Of a DNA stretch of 64,000 bases, positions 17,594-26,726 are shown piece by piece. Position numbers and translations under genes: made by a program. The first letter of the stretch is position 1. Each line of letters begins with the position of its first letter. The notes under the pieces are model-generated. The model worked only from the letters and a program-made list of their open reading frames with translations. It searched no databases and was not told the origin of the DNA. This DNA is from Pseudomonadota bacterium (lineage in GTDB: Bacteria; Pseudomonadota; Alphaproteobacteria; Acetobacterales; Acetobacteraceae), in the NCBI GenBank assembly GCA_021816925.1, contig JAKAWQ010000004.1, positions 62,001-126,000 of the forward strand, written 5' to 3'.

Positions 17594-19207
17594 CTACAAC
17601 GGCTCACCCGTGCCGGAGCCCTCGGCCGGCGTCGGCAGCCACCACTCCTCGCCGCGTGCGGCGCGGACATATTCCGGCCAGCGCAGATCGACCGGCGGGG
17701 CGAAGTCGTGCGGCAGGAGCGGTGCGCACCATTGCGTTCCGCCGACGCCGCCGCCCGTGCGCGCGAAGAATTCCGCCCGCGCGGCGGCAAGAACCTCGGG
17801 CCGCGTGGCGAGGTCGAGAAAGGTCACGGCAATCGTCCTGCCGGCAAGGAACATGCCGGGATCGATGGCAGCCGAAAATCCGCCGAGCGCATTCGCCGTC
17901 CAGGCAGGATAGGCGTAAGCAGGCTCCGGCGGGCGCAAGGTCGGCCGCATGGTGAAAATGCGGACCGTCGGCGCGTGCCACGTGTATTCCACGTAGTCGT
18001 CGGAGGTGAAGTTCTCCTGCCAGGGCGGCAACGCGCGGCGGAGCGAGGCCTCGTAATCAGACGGCTCGGTCAGCATCTCATTCTCCGGCGCGAACGGGCT
18101 TTCCATCTCGGCGAGCCCGAGATTGCGCTGGATCTGGCGGGCGAAGGCACGCGCCGCATCGGGGAAGCGCGGCGCGCCGATGAGCCGCATGTTGGCGAAG
18201 GCGAGTTCGCTCATTGCCTGGTTCGGGAGTCCGATCCGCGTCTTCGTCACCCAGCGGCGCGAGGCCCGGCAGCCGGTTGCCTCGGCGGCCGCGCGGGCGT
18301 TCCTCTCGAGGACATCGAAGACGCGTTGCAGGATCGAAAGCGCCGGTGCTCGCGCCGCATACTGGATCTGCGCGAAGCGCGGCGGCAAATTGTCCGAAGT
18401 GGCATCGCCGGCGGCGAGGATGAATTCGTTCAGCGTCCAGGTGCCGGTATGCGGGAACATTGCCTCCTTGGTGTATTTTGTTGTCGTGTACATGAGGCAG
18501 AGTGCGTCGATCGCGCCCGGGCAGCGCGCGTCGGCGTGCGGGAGGTTGATCGGCAGCAGGCTCTTGTCGATCCACCGCTCCGGCATGAGGCACTCGAAGG
18601 TGAACACGGCGCTCCAGTAGGCGCCGCACTGCGTGGCGCTGGCCACCGTGTTCGCGCGATGCGGATGATAGGCGACGAACGCATCGGTACCGTCGAGATA
18701 ACCCTTGGCCGCGTGCACCGGCTTCGAACCGCACATCTTCTCCGCCGGTTCGCCCATGAAGCGGATGGTGCCGGGAATCCCGAAATGCGCGAGTGTCGCC
18801 TTGGCAGCGAGCGCACCGATCAGCGCCGCGGTGCCGAGCGAGGAATGCGGATCGGTGTGCCCCGCGGCCCAAGGGTGCAAGCCCGGGCGCGGCGCACGAT
18901 AGGGCACCACGGCCTGCGAGTTGCCGGGCACCGCGTCGTACTCCGCGTAGGTGCCGAGCACGGGCCCTCCCCTGCCCCACTCGGCGGCAAACGCGGTCGG
19001 CATGCCGCCAGAGCCCACCTCGACCGCAAATCCTTCCTCGCGCAGCAGCGAGACATACGCGGCGGCCGAACGGTATTCGCGCCACGCCGGCTCGGCATAG
19101 TTCCAGATCTCGGCGTTGAAGACCGAGAATCGCTGCGCGTGGCGGGCGATCCAGTCGGCGGCGAAGGCCTTGCGTTCGTCCACGAGCGTGGCGGCGACAT
19201 CGGGCAT
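17594..19207 (-). CDS. M20 family amidohydrolase (AbgB-like)
   Basis: Zinc-dependent hydrolase of 537 residues, similar to aminobenzoyl-glutamate utilisation protein B. It has the metal-site stretches LGTYAEYDAVPG, AGHTDPHSSLGTAALIGA, MGEPAEKMCGSKPVHAAKGY and AYHPHRANTVAS, with the dimerisation domain following. AAGGAG is 7 bp from the ATG at 19207 but only 1 bp from an ATG at 19213, so I chose 19207. The frame stays open far beyond (antisense to the aldehyde dehydrogenase), which is a GC-skew shadow. Divergent from the ALDH gene. Confidence 0.88.
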   Translation of the reverse strand: MPDVAATLVDERKAFAADWIARHAQRFSVFNAEIWNYAEPAWREYRSAAAYVSLLREEGFAVEVGSGGMPTAFAAEWGRGGPVLGTYAEYDAVPGNSQAVVPYRAPRPGLHPWAAGHTDPHSSLGTAALIGALAAKATLAHFGIPGTIRFMGEPAEKMCGSKPVHAAKGYLDGTDAFVAYHPHRANTVASATQCGAYWSAVFTFECLMPERWIDKSLLPINLPHADARCPGAIDALCLMYTTTKYTKEAMFPHTGTWTLNEFILAAGDATSDNLPPRFAQIQYAARAPALSILQRVFDVLERNARAAAEATGCRASRRWVTKTRIGLPNQAMSELAFANMRLIGAPRFPDAARAFARQIQRNLGLAEMESPFAPENEMLTEPSDYEASLRRALPPWQENFTSDDYVEYTWHAPTVRIFTMRPTLRPPEPAYAYPAWTANALGGFSAAIDPGMFLAGRTIAVTFLDLATRPEVLAAARAEFFARTGGGVGGTQWCAPLLPHDFAPPVDLRWPEYVRAARGEEWWLPTPAEGSGTGEPL

Positions 19208-19299
19208 CGGCATGCTCCTTCCCGGGCGGGGCCCGCGGGCCCCGCCTCTGGCGCGAGCATAGCAGCCGATGCCATACTGGGCGCGAGGCCAGGGAGGCC

Positions 19300-19329
19300 T
19301 CGACAGGTCCGGACTGTCTGCGATATGTT
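19300..19329 (+). promoter_or_regulatory. Possible sigma-70 promoter for the aldehyde dehydrogenase
   Basis: TCGACA (19300-19305) and TATGTT (19324-19329) are separated by 18 bp, a fair match to -35 and -10 elements, 47 bp before the ALDH start. The -10 lies inside the inverted repeat described separately, so a bound regulator would block it. Confidence 0.4.
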
Positions 19330-19341
19330 CCAAGAAACATA
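19324..19341. promoter_or_regulatory. Operator-like inverted repeat between divergent M20 hydrolase and ALDH genes
   Basis: TATGTT-CCAAGA-AACATA is a perfect 6-6-6 inverted repeat in the 168-bp divergent intergenic region, 34 bp before the ALDH start codon. It overlaps the predicted -10 box. No matching regulator gene is adjacent. Confidence 0.45.
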
Positions 19342-19375
19342 GCGGCGGCGGCCGGATGATGATAAGGAGAGCGCG

Positions 19376-20866
19376 ATGACGGTGGATGTTCGAACGGCAC
19401 GGCACCCCTTCCTCGACGGCAAAGCGAAGCGGATGCTGATCGATGGAAAGTGGGTGGAAGCAGCATCGGGCAAGACGTTCGACACCATCAACCCGGCAAC
19501 CGGCGAGGTTCTCGCCGCCGTCGCCGAGGGCGACGCCGAGGATATCGATCGCGCGGTGGCGGCGGCGCGGCGCGCGTTCGAGGGACCTTGGGCGAAGTTC
19601 AAGCCCTACGAGCGGCAGAACCTGTTGCTCAAGCTCGCGGCGCTGGTCGAAGCGCATTTCGATGAGTTGGCGGAACTCGACACGCTCGACATGGGCGCGC
19701 CGATCCGCCGCACCAAGGGCGGCCGGCAGCGCGCGCTCGGCATGCTCCGCTACTATGCGGGCCAGGCAACCGCGATCCACGGGGAGACGATCGAGAATTC
19801 GCTGCCCGGCGAGTATGTGAGCTTCACGCTCAAGGAGCCGGTCGGCGTCGTCGGCGCGATCATCCCCTGGAACGGCCCGCTCGGGGCCACGATCTGGAAG
19901 CTCGGCCCGGCGCTTGCCACCGGCTGCACGGTGGTGCTGAAGCCGGCCGAGGAAGCGCCGCTTACGCCGCTCCGGATGGGCGAGCTTTGCCTCCAGGCCG
20001 GCGTGCCGCCGGGTGTCGTCAACATCGTGCCGGGCTACGGCGAGACCGCAGGGGCAGCGCTGGCGCGCCACGCGGGCGTGGACAAGGTGGCGTTCACCGG
20101 CTCGCACCTTACCGGGCAGAAGGTCGTCGAGGCGTCGGCGGGCAACTTGAAGCGCCTCTCGCTCGAGCTCGGCGGCAAGTCGCCGGACGTCGTCTTCGCC
20201 GACGCCGATCTCGAAGCCGCCGCCCCCGGTGCGGGCATGGCCGTCTTCGCAAATTCGGGGCAGATCTGCAGTGCCGGCACACGGCTCTTCGTCGAGCGGC
20301 GCATCTACGACGAGTTCACCGAGCGCGTCGCCGCATATGGCCGCTCGCTGCGCGTCGGTGACGGCAGCGACCCGCAAACGGAGGTCGGACCTCTCGTCTC
20401 CGAGGCGCAGCTCGAACGCGTCACCGGCTATCTCGCAACCGGCCGGCAGGAGGGCGCGCGGCCGCTCTCGGGCGGCGAGCGGCTGACCGAGGGCGCCCTC
20501 GCGAGCGGCTATTTCGTTCCGCCGACGGTGTTCGCCGATGTGCGCGACACGATGCGGATCGCGCAGGAGGAGATTTTCGGGCCCGTGATCTCGGCAATTC
20601 CCTTCACCGATATCGAGGAGGTGATCCGCCGCGCGAACGCAACCACGTTCGGCCTCGGCAGCGGCGTCTGGACGCGCGATGTCGGCAAGGCGCATCGCCT
20701 CGCGCGTGCCATCCGCGCCGGCTCGGTCTGGATCAACTGCTACCAGGCGATGGACCCGGCGATGCCGTTCGGCGGCTACAAGATGAGCGGCTACGGGCGC
20801 GAGGGCGGCAAGCAGCATGTCGAAGAATATTTGAACGTGAAGGCAGTCTGGATCCGCACGGCCTGA
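19376..20866 (+). CDS. NAD(P)-dependent aldehyde dehydrogenase
   Basis: Protein of 496 residues, the normal class-I/II ALDH length. The Rossmann and active-site elements are intact: VGAIIPWNGPLG, VLKPAEEAPLTPLR, FTGSHLTGQKV, LELGGKSP (general-base Glu) and GQICSAGTR (catalytic Cys), then EEIFGPV and MPFGGYKMSGYGRE. AAGGAG precedes the ATG by a good distance. It is followed by a molbindin and a 2-hydroxyacid dehydrogenase on the same strand. The aldehyde is unknown. Confidence 0.93.
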   Translation: MTVDVRTARHPFLDGKAKRMLIDGKWVEAASGKTFDTINPATGEVLAAVAEGDAEDIDRAVAAARRAFEGPWAKFKPYERQNLLLKLAALVEAHFDELAELDTLDMGAPIRRTKGGRQRALGMLRYYAGQATAIHGETIENSLPGEYVSFTLKEPVGVVGAIIPWNGPLGATIWKLGPALATGCTVVLKPAEEAPLTPLRMGELCLQAGVPPGVVNIVPGYGETAGAALARHAGVDKVAFTGSHLTGQKVVEASAGNLKRLSLELGGKSPDVVFADADLEAAAPGAGMAVFANSGQICSAGTRLFVERRIYDEFTERVAAYGRSLRVGDGSDPQTEVGPLVSEAQLERVTGYLATGRQEGARPLSGGERLTEGALASGYFVPPTVFADVRDTMRIAQEEIFGPVISAIPFTDIEEVIRRANATTFGLGSGVWTRDVGKAHRLARAIRAGSVWINCYQAMDPAMPFGGYKMSGYGREGGKQHVEEYLNVKAVWIRTA

Positions 20867-20912
20867 CGGGCGCCATGCGCCGCAAGCCCCGCGCAACCGG
20901 ATCAGGAGCAAG

Positions 20913-21104
20913 GTGGTCGACGCGCAGAAGGGCCAGACCACCGGCCCCATGCGCATCGCCGTGCGCGTCGATATCGGCGGCGGCGTGGTGATCACCGCCG
21001 CGATCACCAACGAGGCGATTGACGAGCTTGCCATCCGCGCGGGCGACACGGCGATCGCGGTGATCAAGGCCTCCGACGTGAGGCTCGCCGAGGAGGAGTT
21101 CTGA
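20913..21104 (+). CDS. Molbindin (single TOBE/Mop domain)
   Basis: Protein of 63 residues comprising a single molybdate-binding TOBE/Mop domain (VRVDIGGGVVITAAITNEAI, GDTAIAVIKASDVRLA). Start is GTG at 20913, with CAGGAG 6 bp upstream. Molbindins store or buffer molybdate in the cytoplasm. No ModABC or molybdoenzyme gene is adjacent, so its placement between two dehydrogenases is unexplained. Confidence 0.8.
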   Translation: MVDAQKGQTTGPMRIAVRVDIGGGVVITAAITNEAIDELAIRAGDTAIAVIKASDVRLAEEEF

Positions 21105-21117
21105 GCGGCGGGGCGGG

Positions 21118-22053
21118 ATGAGCGCGGAGGCTCTGCTTTTCTACAGCGCGGTCGATGACGCGTTGGCTTGGCAACGTGGACTCGATGCGTTGCTGCCAGG
21201 GATCGAGGTGCGGATTGCTCCGGAGATCGGCGATCCGGACGAGATCGGCTACGCGGTGGTGTGGAAGCCGCCAGTTGGCTTCTTCCGGCCACTGCGGCAG
21301 CTCAGGCTGGTGACGATCCTCGGCGCGGGCATCGATTCGATGCGTAACCGCACCGATCTGCCCGACGTTCCGGTCGCCCGGCTCTCCGATCCGGCGATGG
21401 CGCGCATGATGGCGGGCTACGTGTTGTTCGCCGTGCTGCGTTACGCGCGCGAAATTCCCGAGTTCGAACGCGCGCAGAAGAGGGAGATCTGGGACTACCA
21501 CGACCCCCGCGATCCCGCCTCGGTCCGGGTCGGAGTGTTGGGCCTCGGAGAGCTTGGCGGGCTAGCGGCCACCGAACTCGCGCGCTTCGGCTTCTCGGTC
21601 GTCGGCTGGTCGCGTTCTCCCCGCTCGATCGAAGGCGTCGAATGCCTCGCCGGAACCGCCGCGTTGCCCGAGATCCTGGCCCGGAGCGAGATCCTGGTCG
21701 TGCTGCTGCCGCTGACAACAGAGACGACGGGTATTCTCGGAGCGCAGGAATTCGCGCTGCTGCCACGCGGGGCGAAGTTCATCAACGTCGCCCGCGGACC
21801 GGTGGTGGACGAGGCGGCGATGATCGCGGCGCTCCGAACGGGGCAGCTCGGCGCGGCGACGCTCGACGTGTTCGGGACCGAACCGCTGCCGCCGGGTCAT
21901 CCGCTCTGGGCGATGGAAAACGTGCTGATCACGCCGCATCTCGCCGCGGTCGCCAATCCGCGTACCGCGGCTGCGGAAATCGCCGGGAATATCCGAAGGC
22001 TGCGCGCCGGCCTCCCGCCGCTCCACCGCGTCGATCTCGCCCGCGGCTACTGA
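21118..22053 (+). CDS. D-isomer 2-hydroxyacid dehydrogenase (GhrA-like)
   Basis: Protein of 311 residues resembling glyoxylate/hydroxypyruvate reductase A. It has the NAD(P) motif VGVLGLGELGGLAA, the LLPLTTETTGILG stretch, the catalytic Arg in NVARGPVVDEAAM, Glu in LDVFGTEPLPPGHPLW and the His in ITPHLAAVANP. It starts 13 bp after the molbindin. It would reduce glyoxylate or hydroxypyruvate; the product glycerate could feed the glycerate kinase at 7.1 kb (inference). Confidence 0.9.
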   Translation: MSAEALLFYSAVDDALAWQRGLDALLPGIEVRIAPEIGDPDEIGYAVVWKPPVGFFRPLRQLRLVTILGAGIDSMRNRTDLPDVPVARLSDPAMARMMAGYVLFAVLRYAREIPEFERAQKREIWDYHDPRDPASVRVGVLGLGELGGLAATELARFGFSVVGWSRSPRSIEGVECLAGTAALPEILARSEILVVLLPLTTETTGILGAQEFALLPRGAKFINVARGPVVDEAAMIAALRTGQLGAATLDVFGTEPLPPGHPLWAMENVLITPHLAAVANPRTAAAEIAGNIRRLRAGLPPLHRVDLARGY

Positions 22054-22092
22054 CACGCGCCACCTCACGACGACGGGAACCGACTCCCCGCC

Positions 22093-23046
22093 CTACTCCC
22101 TCTGTTCGCGCCCGTAGAGCAGAAGCAGGGCGAGGATGACGACGCCGTAGATGATGCTGCGGCCGTATTCCGGCATGTTCAGTGCGAGCAGGACGCTGAC
22201 GAGCGCGGTGAGGCTGACGGCGCCGGCGGCGGCGCCGAGATAGTGCCCGCGACCGCCGAGAATGCTGACCCCGCCGATGACGACCGCCGCGATCGACTGG
22301 AAGAGATAGGGAGCGCCCATGCCGAGCGAGGCCTGGCCACCGAAGCCGACGAGCAGGATGCCGGCCAGCGCTGCGAACAGGCCGGACAGCGCATAGAGGG
22401 AGATTGTGGTGAGGCTGACATTGACGCCGGCGAGGAAGGCAGCGCGGGAGTTGTTGCCGATCGCGTACGTTGCGCGACCGAAGCGGGTGAAGCTGAGTAC
22501 GAAAGAGACGAGCAGGATCACGGCAAGCCAGAGCCAGAGCGCCGCGGGCACGCCGAGGAAGACGCCGTGCACGGCCGCGCGCACCAGCGGGGGCGCATAG
22601 GAGGCGCAGGCCGCGCAGGTCATCCCGCCGGAGAGGCCGAGCGCCAAGCCTTCGACGATGCCGTTCATCGCGAGCGTCATCACGACCGCGGGCACCCCGA
22701 GCCAGACGATGGCCGCGCCGTTGGCGAGCCCGGCGAGGGCGCCCATGCCGAGCGTGAGAGCCAACGCATAGAGGGCGCGGGAATTCTCGCCGAGCGAGGA
22801 TGTGGCGATCAGGATCGCCGCCGCGTTGAGCACCCAGGGCACGGAGAGATCGATGCCGCCGATCAGGATGACGAAGCACTGGCCGGCGGCGACCAGGCCG
22901 ACGAAGGAGGCGATCAGCAGGATCGCACTGACGCTCGGAAAACTCGCGAAACCGGGATGGATGAGCGCACCGAGAACGAAGAGCAGCACCGCCGCGCCGT
23001 AGGCGGCGAGAATGCGAAGTGCTGCGGGGGAAAGGACCGCGTTCAC
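22093..23046 (-). CDS. Sugar ABC transporter permease (RbsC type), second copy
   Basis: Inner-membrane permease of 317 residues of the BPD_transp_2 family, with the family signature VILIGGIDLSVPWVLN near residues 60-75 and AVVIGGVSILGGRGHYLGAA near the C-terminus. About ten hydrophobic segments. Last gene of the operon; its start overlaps the upstream permease stop by 4 bp. Two RbsC-type permeases probably form a heterodimer. Confidence 0.92.
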   Translation of the reverse strand: MNAVLSPAALRILAAYGAAVLLFVLGALIHPGFASFPSVSAILLIASFVGLVAAGQCFVILIGGIDLSVPWVLNAAAILIATSSLGENSRALYALALTLGMGALAGLANGAAIVWLGVPAVVMTLAMNGIVEGLALGLSGGMTCAACASYAPPLVRAAVHGVFLGVPAALWLWLAVILLVSFVLSFTRFGRATYAIGNNSRAAFLAGVNVSLTTISLYALSGLFAALAGILLVGFGGQASLGMGAPYLFQSIAAVVIGGVSILGGRGHYLGAAAGAVSLTALVSVLLALNMPEYGRSIIYGVVILALLLLYGREQRE

Positions 23047-24071
23047 CGGGCGCGCCGCGCGAGCCGCCCGACGGCCGCGCCGAGCACCACCGCGATAACC
23101 AGAAAGAGCCCTTCGTAGAACGACTGATAAAGCGGATCGATATGCGCGAAGAAAAGGATGTTGACGATCATCGTGGTGATGAAGGCTCCCCCGATCGCGC
23201 CGATCGCGCTGCCTCGGCCGCCGAACAGGCTGACCCCGCCCAGCACGACCGCAACGATCGAGGTCAGCGTATAGACATCGCCGGTTGTGGCATCGCCCGA
23301 GGTGGCGCTGGCGGCAAGGAAAAGCCCGCCCGCCGCATAGAGCACGCCCGAAAGCGTGTAGGCGATTATCTTGGTGCGCTGCGCACGGATGCCGAGCGTG
23401 ATCGCCGCCTGCTCGTCGTTGCCGATCGCAAAGATCGCCACGCCAAGGCGCGAGCGGCGGAGCGCCATCCAGCCGAGCACGGCAAGGCCAACGAAAAGGA
23501 GGGCCGAGGGCGCGTTCGGGTTGACGAGAACGGCCGTGTAGCCGGTGGGCACGCTGCCGCCCGGCTGCGGCAGAACGCGGATGGCGAGGCCCTGGAAGAT
23601 CGAGAGCGTGGCGAGCGTCACGACGATCGGCTGCAGGCGCCCGAGACCGACAAGAAGGCCGTTGAGGAGGCCCGCCGCGGCACCAACGAGCAGGATCAGT
23701 GCCGAGACGACGATCATGTGGAGCACGCTGCCGGCAAGGAAGATCGCGGCGAGCGCATTGGTGAGATCGATGACGCCACCGACCGAAAGATCGATCCCGC
23801 GCGTCAGCACGACCAGCGTCTGGCCCGAGGCGGCGAGCGCCAGCGGCATCGTGTTGTTGACGGACGACGTGATCTCGAAATTGCCGGGCAGCCGCCGCTG
23901 CTCGAAGGCGAAGAGGCCGGTGAACACGACAACCGAAACCAGCAGGATAGAGAGCGCGAGAATAAGCCCGATGTTCTGGCCGATAATATGCGCCGCGCGC
24001 GGGCGGCGCGTGCCCGCGGGCTCATCGTCCGGCGCCCCGGCCGGCGCAAGGTCGGGCGATTCACGCGGCAT
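23043..24071 (-). CDS. Sugar ABC transporter permease (RbsC type), first copy
   Basis: Permease of 342 residues with a proline-rich cytoplasmic N-terminus, then the family motifs VVLTRGIDLSVGGVIDLTNA and VAVVLGGVSLFGGRGSAIGA. I chose the ATG at 24071 because it overlaps the ATPase stop by 11 bp; the longer frame upstream lies within the ATPase gene. It pairs with the second permease. Confidence 0.9.
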   Translation of the reverse strand: MPRESPDLAPAGAPDDEPAGTRRPRAAHIIGQNIGLILALSILLVSVVVFTGLFAFEQRRLPGNFEITSSVNNTMPLALAASGQTLVVLTRGIDLSVGGVIDLTNALAAIFLAGSVLHMIVVSALILLVGAAAGLLNGLLVGLGRLQPIVVTLATLSIFQGLAIRVLPQPGGSVPTGYTAVLVNPNAPSALLFVGLAVLGWMALRRSRLGVAIFAIGNDEQAAITLGIRAQRTKIIAYTLSGVLYAAGGLFLAASATSGDATTGDVYTLTSIVAVVLGGVSLFGGRGSAIGAIGGAFITTMIVNILFFAHIDPLYQSFYEGLFLVIAVVLGAAVGRLARRAR

Positions 24072-25641
24072 GGGCGGCCGGCGGCGGCGCTTCGCGCATG
24101 GCGGCGGCAACGATCGCCTCGGCATCGAGCGCGGGCGGCGCAAGCGAGGCGGCAATGCGGCCCTGCCGCAGTACCAGCACGCGGTGGCAGAGACGCGCAA
24201 GCTCCTCGGTGTCCGAGGAATAGAAAAGGATCGCCCTCCCCTCGCCGGCCAGCCGCGCCATCAGCTCGTAAAGTTCGTGTTTCGTTGCGATATCGACACC
24301 GCGCGTCACGTCGTAAAGCAGAAGAATGCGCGATTCGGCGAGCAGCCAGCGGCCGACCAGCACCTTCTGCTGATTGCCGCCCGAAAGCGCGCCGACCGGC
24401 TGCGCCGCACTCGGCGTGCGGATGCCGAGGCTCGTGATGATCTCCCGCGTCATCCGCCGCTCCGCTCCGCCGCGGATCACGCCGCCAATCGAAAGGCGGG
24501 AGAGGATCGGCAGCGTCAGGTTGTCGCGCACCGGCAGCGGCAAAAGGAGCCCCTCGCTCTTGCGGTCCTCCGGCACGAGCGCGATGCCGAGCCCGGCATG
24601 GATGGCATCGGCGGGCCGCGCGATGCGAACGGGGCGGCCATCGACACGGATCGCGCTGCGTCGGAAGGGCGGCGCGCCGAAGAGGCCGAGGAAAAGCTCG
24701 CGATGCCCCTGGCCGGCAAGGCCGCCGACGCCGAGAATTTCGCCCCACGCAAGCGAAAAGCCGAAGCCGGGCGCGCCGTCCTGCGTCGCGCCGAGTGTTG
24801 CACCGGCAAGCTCGAACGCCGGCCGTTCCGCCGCCGGCGCCGCCGGCAGCGCCGGATACCGCGCCTCGACGCGCCTGCCGGTCATCAGCGTGATCGCCTC
24901 GGCCTCGTCGATCCCGCTGAAAGTGCCCACCTCCGCACCGTTGCGGAAGATCGTGATGCGGTCCGCGATCGAGGTGATCTCGTTCCACCGGTGCGACGTG
25001 AACACGATGGCGGTTCCGGCGGCGCGGAGTTCGCGGATGCGTGCGAACAGCCAGGTAACTTCGCGCTCGACAAGCGAGGAGCTGGGCTCGTCGAGCAGCA
25101 GGATGCGCGGCACGCGGAGGATGACGCGTGCGATCTCGATGATCTGACGTTCGGCGAGCGAGATCTCGGCGGCGAGCGCGCGCGGGTCGATATGCGTGAT
25201 GCCGAGCCCCGCGAGCACCGCCTCGGCCTCCGGCGCCAGCGCGGCGCGCCGGATCAGGCCGAGCGCCGCGCGCGGCTCGCGGCCGATCAGGAGATTTTCG
25301 GCGACACTCATCCAGGGCAGCAGCGTGAGTTCCTGAAATACGGTGCCGATGCCGCGCCGCGCCGCCTCGGCGGGCCCGGCGAAGCGGACGGAGCGGCCGT
25401 CGAGCAGGAGCGTGCCGGAATCCGGGGCGAGCCGGCCGCCCATGATCTTGATCAAGGTGGACTTCCCGGCGCCGTTCTCGCCGACCAGCGCGTGCACCTC
25501 GCCCGGCCGCGCAGCGAAGGAGGCGGCACGCAGCGCCTCCACGCCGCCGAAGGATTTGCCTACTCTCTGTGCGGCGATGGCGGCGGCCGGGCCGCTCGCG
25601 GCGGGGGGATTATCCCCCACCGCGGCAGAACCGGCGCTCAC
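24061..25641 (-). CDS. Sugar ABC transporter ATP-binding protein (RbsA/MglA type)
   Basis: Fused double ATPase of 526 residues. The first domain has Walker A GENGAGKSTLIK and Walker B RILLLDEPSS. The second has the usual degenerate P-loop GVGGLAGQGHRELF, signature LSGGNQQKVLVGRWL and a Walker B that reads LLLYDVTRGVD instead of DEPTRGVD; variants of this kind (FDPTRGVD) exist in one RbsA subgroup. It overlaps the binding-protein gene by 4 bp. Confidence 0.92.
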   Translation of the reverse strand: MSAGSAAVGDNPPAASGPAAAIAAQRVGKSFGGVEALRAASFAARPGEVHALVGENGAGKSTLIKIMGGRLAPDSGTLLLDGRSVRFAGPAEAARRGIGTVFQELTLLPWMSVAENLLIGREPRAALGLIRRAALAPEAEAVLAGLGITHIDPRALAAEISLAERQIIEIARVILRVPRILLLDEPSSSLVEREVTWLFARIRELRAAGTAIVFTSHRWNEITSIADRITIFRNGAEVGTFSGIDEAEAITLMTGRRVEARYPALPAAPAAERPAFELAGATLGATQDGAPGFGFSLAWGEILGVGGLAGQGHRELFLGLFGAPPFRRSAIRVDGRPVRIARPADAIHAGLGIALVPEDRKSEGLLLPLPVRDNLTLPILSRLSIGGVIRGGAERRMTREIITSLGIRTPSAAQPVGALSGGNQQKVLVGRWLLAESRILLLYDVTRGVDIATKHELYELMARLAGEGRAILFYSSDTEELARLCHRVLVLRQGRIAASLAPPALDAEAIVAAAMREAPPPAAHAA

Positions 25642-26726
25642 GCCGCCGGCAGGTGCACGGCGAGGCTGCCGGGGCAGGGCTTGCCGGTGAGCGCGGCATC
25701 AACGCAGATCTTCACCGTGGCATTCGGGCCACTGTCGGTGAAGTCGGCGAAGAAGCTGTCCGGCAGGTTCGGGAACACGGTTTCGCCCACCTTTACCGTT
25801 TCGCTTGTGACGAAGGGGAAGGGAATGGTGATGTTCTTGCGCGGATAGGTCTTGTTCAGGATGCGCCGGGCGAGCTCGAGGGAGACGAGCACGAGATAGG
25901 GCGGCTGGCCGATCGAGAGGCCGTCCACGTGCTGGCCCATATAGCCGGCCGGCATCATGAACTTGCGGAAGCCGTTCTCGGCCTCTCCGGCGGTCGGCGG
26001 CAGCGGCGTCCGCTTGGCGGCGATGAAGGCCTTGAGCACGCCGTCCGTTCCGCCCTGGCACCAGATGCCGTCGATCTTCGGCAAGCTGGGCAGGATGGCG
26101 GCGGTGTTGCGTTCGGCGGTTGCCGAATCCCACATGCCCGTATAGCGGTTGACGACCTTGATGCCGGAGTTCGCCTTCCAGATCGAATCGGCGCCGGCGT
26201 TGCGCTGCTGATCGACGAACGTGCCGGCCACACCGGTCACCATGATGACGTTGCCGTGGCCATTGAGCTTCTTGACCAGGAACTCGGCGAGCTGTTTGCC
26301 GAAAGCGAACTGGTCCGTGTTCACCTTGATGGCCGAAGGGGCGGTTACGACATTGTCGTAGGAGACGACGAGGATGCCGCGGGCGTTCGCTTGGCCGAGG
26401 ATGCCGTTGAGGCCGGTAGGCGAGGCGGCATCGACCAGGATGGCGTCCACGCGCTCGCCGATGAGACCGGCGATCTGCTGGCTTTCCTCGCTCACGTTGT
26501 TGCCGGAGTTGAACCAGGTGCCATCCACCTGGCTTTTGTAGGGTTCCATCTCGAGCGCGGCCTTGTAGAGATTCTCCATCTCGATCCGCCACTTGTTGCC
26601 GATATACGAATTCGAGAGGGCAATCTTCACCTTGGCCGCCGCGCGGGCGCGAATGGGCCTGGCAGCGGCGATCAGTCCGGCGCCCGAGGCGGCGAGCAGG
26701 GTTCGGCGGGCAAGCTTGTTCTGCAT
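25638..26726 (-). CDS. Sugar ABC transporter substrate-binding protein (RbsB type)
   Basis: Periplasmic binding protein of 362 residues. The ATG at 26726 follows GGGAGGAAAATCC; the leader MQNKLARRTLLAASGAG has twin arginines, so Tat export is possible. Body motifs include ALSNSYIGNKWRIEMENLYK, VDAILVDAASPTGLN, GIWCQGGTDGVLKAF. First gene of a four-gene importer operon. The gudD and other sugar-acid enzymes of the window are not adjacent, so the sugar is unknown. Confidence 0.92.
   Translation of the reverse strand: MQNKLARRTLLAASGAGLIAAARPIRARAAAKVKIALSNSYIGNKWRIEMENLYKAALEMEPYKSQVDGTWFNSGNNVSEESQQIAGLIGERVDAILVDAASPTGLNGILGQANARGILVVSYDNVVTAPSAIKVNTDQFAFGKQLAEFLVKKLNGHGNVIMVTGVAGTFVDQQRNAGADSIWKANSGIKVVNRYTGMWDSATAERNTAAILPSLPKIDGIWCQGGTDGVLKAFIAAKRTPLPPTAGEAENGFRKFMMPAGYMGQHVDGLSIGQPPYLVLVSLELARRILNKTYPRKNITIPFPFVTSETVKVGETVFPNLPDSFFADFTDSGPNATVKICVDAALTGKPCPGSLAVHLPAA

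Noticed and set aside
15664-17955. A 763-codon plus-strand frame opposite the HyfB-like gene
   Set aside because: Composition dominated by Arg, Gly, Glu and His, typical of the antisense of a membrane protein; the minus-strand HyfB reading is conserved throughout.
17594-21292. A 1232-codon minus-strand frame covering the M20 hydrolase and the whole antisense of the aldehyde dehydrogenase
   Set aside because: The ALDH on the plus strand is unmistakable and has its own ribosome binding site; the antisense part is Arg/His/Pro-rich as expected from GC-rich shadow frames. Only the M20 part is real.
25442-25455. FNR-like sequence ATGAT-CTTG-ATCAA
   Set aside because: It lies inside the Walker A codons of the RbsA-type ATPase (STLIKIMG), so it is most likely a coding coincidence.
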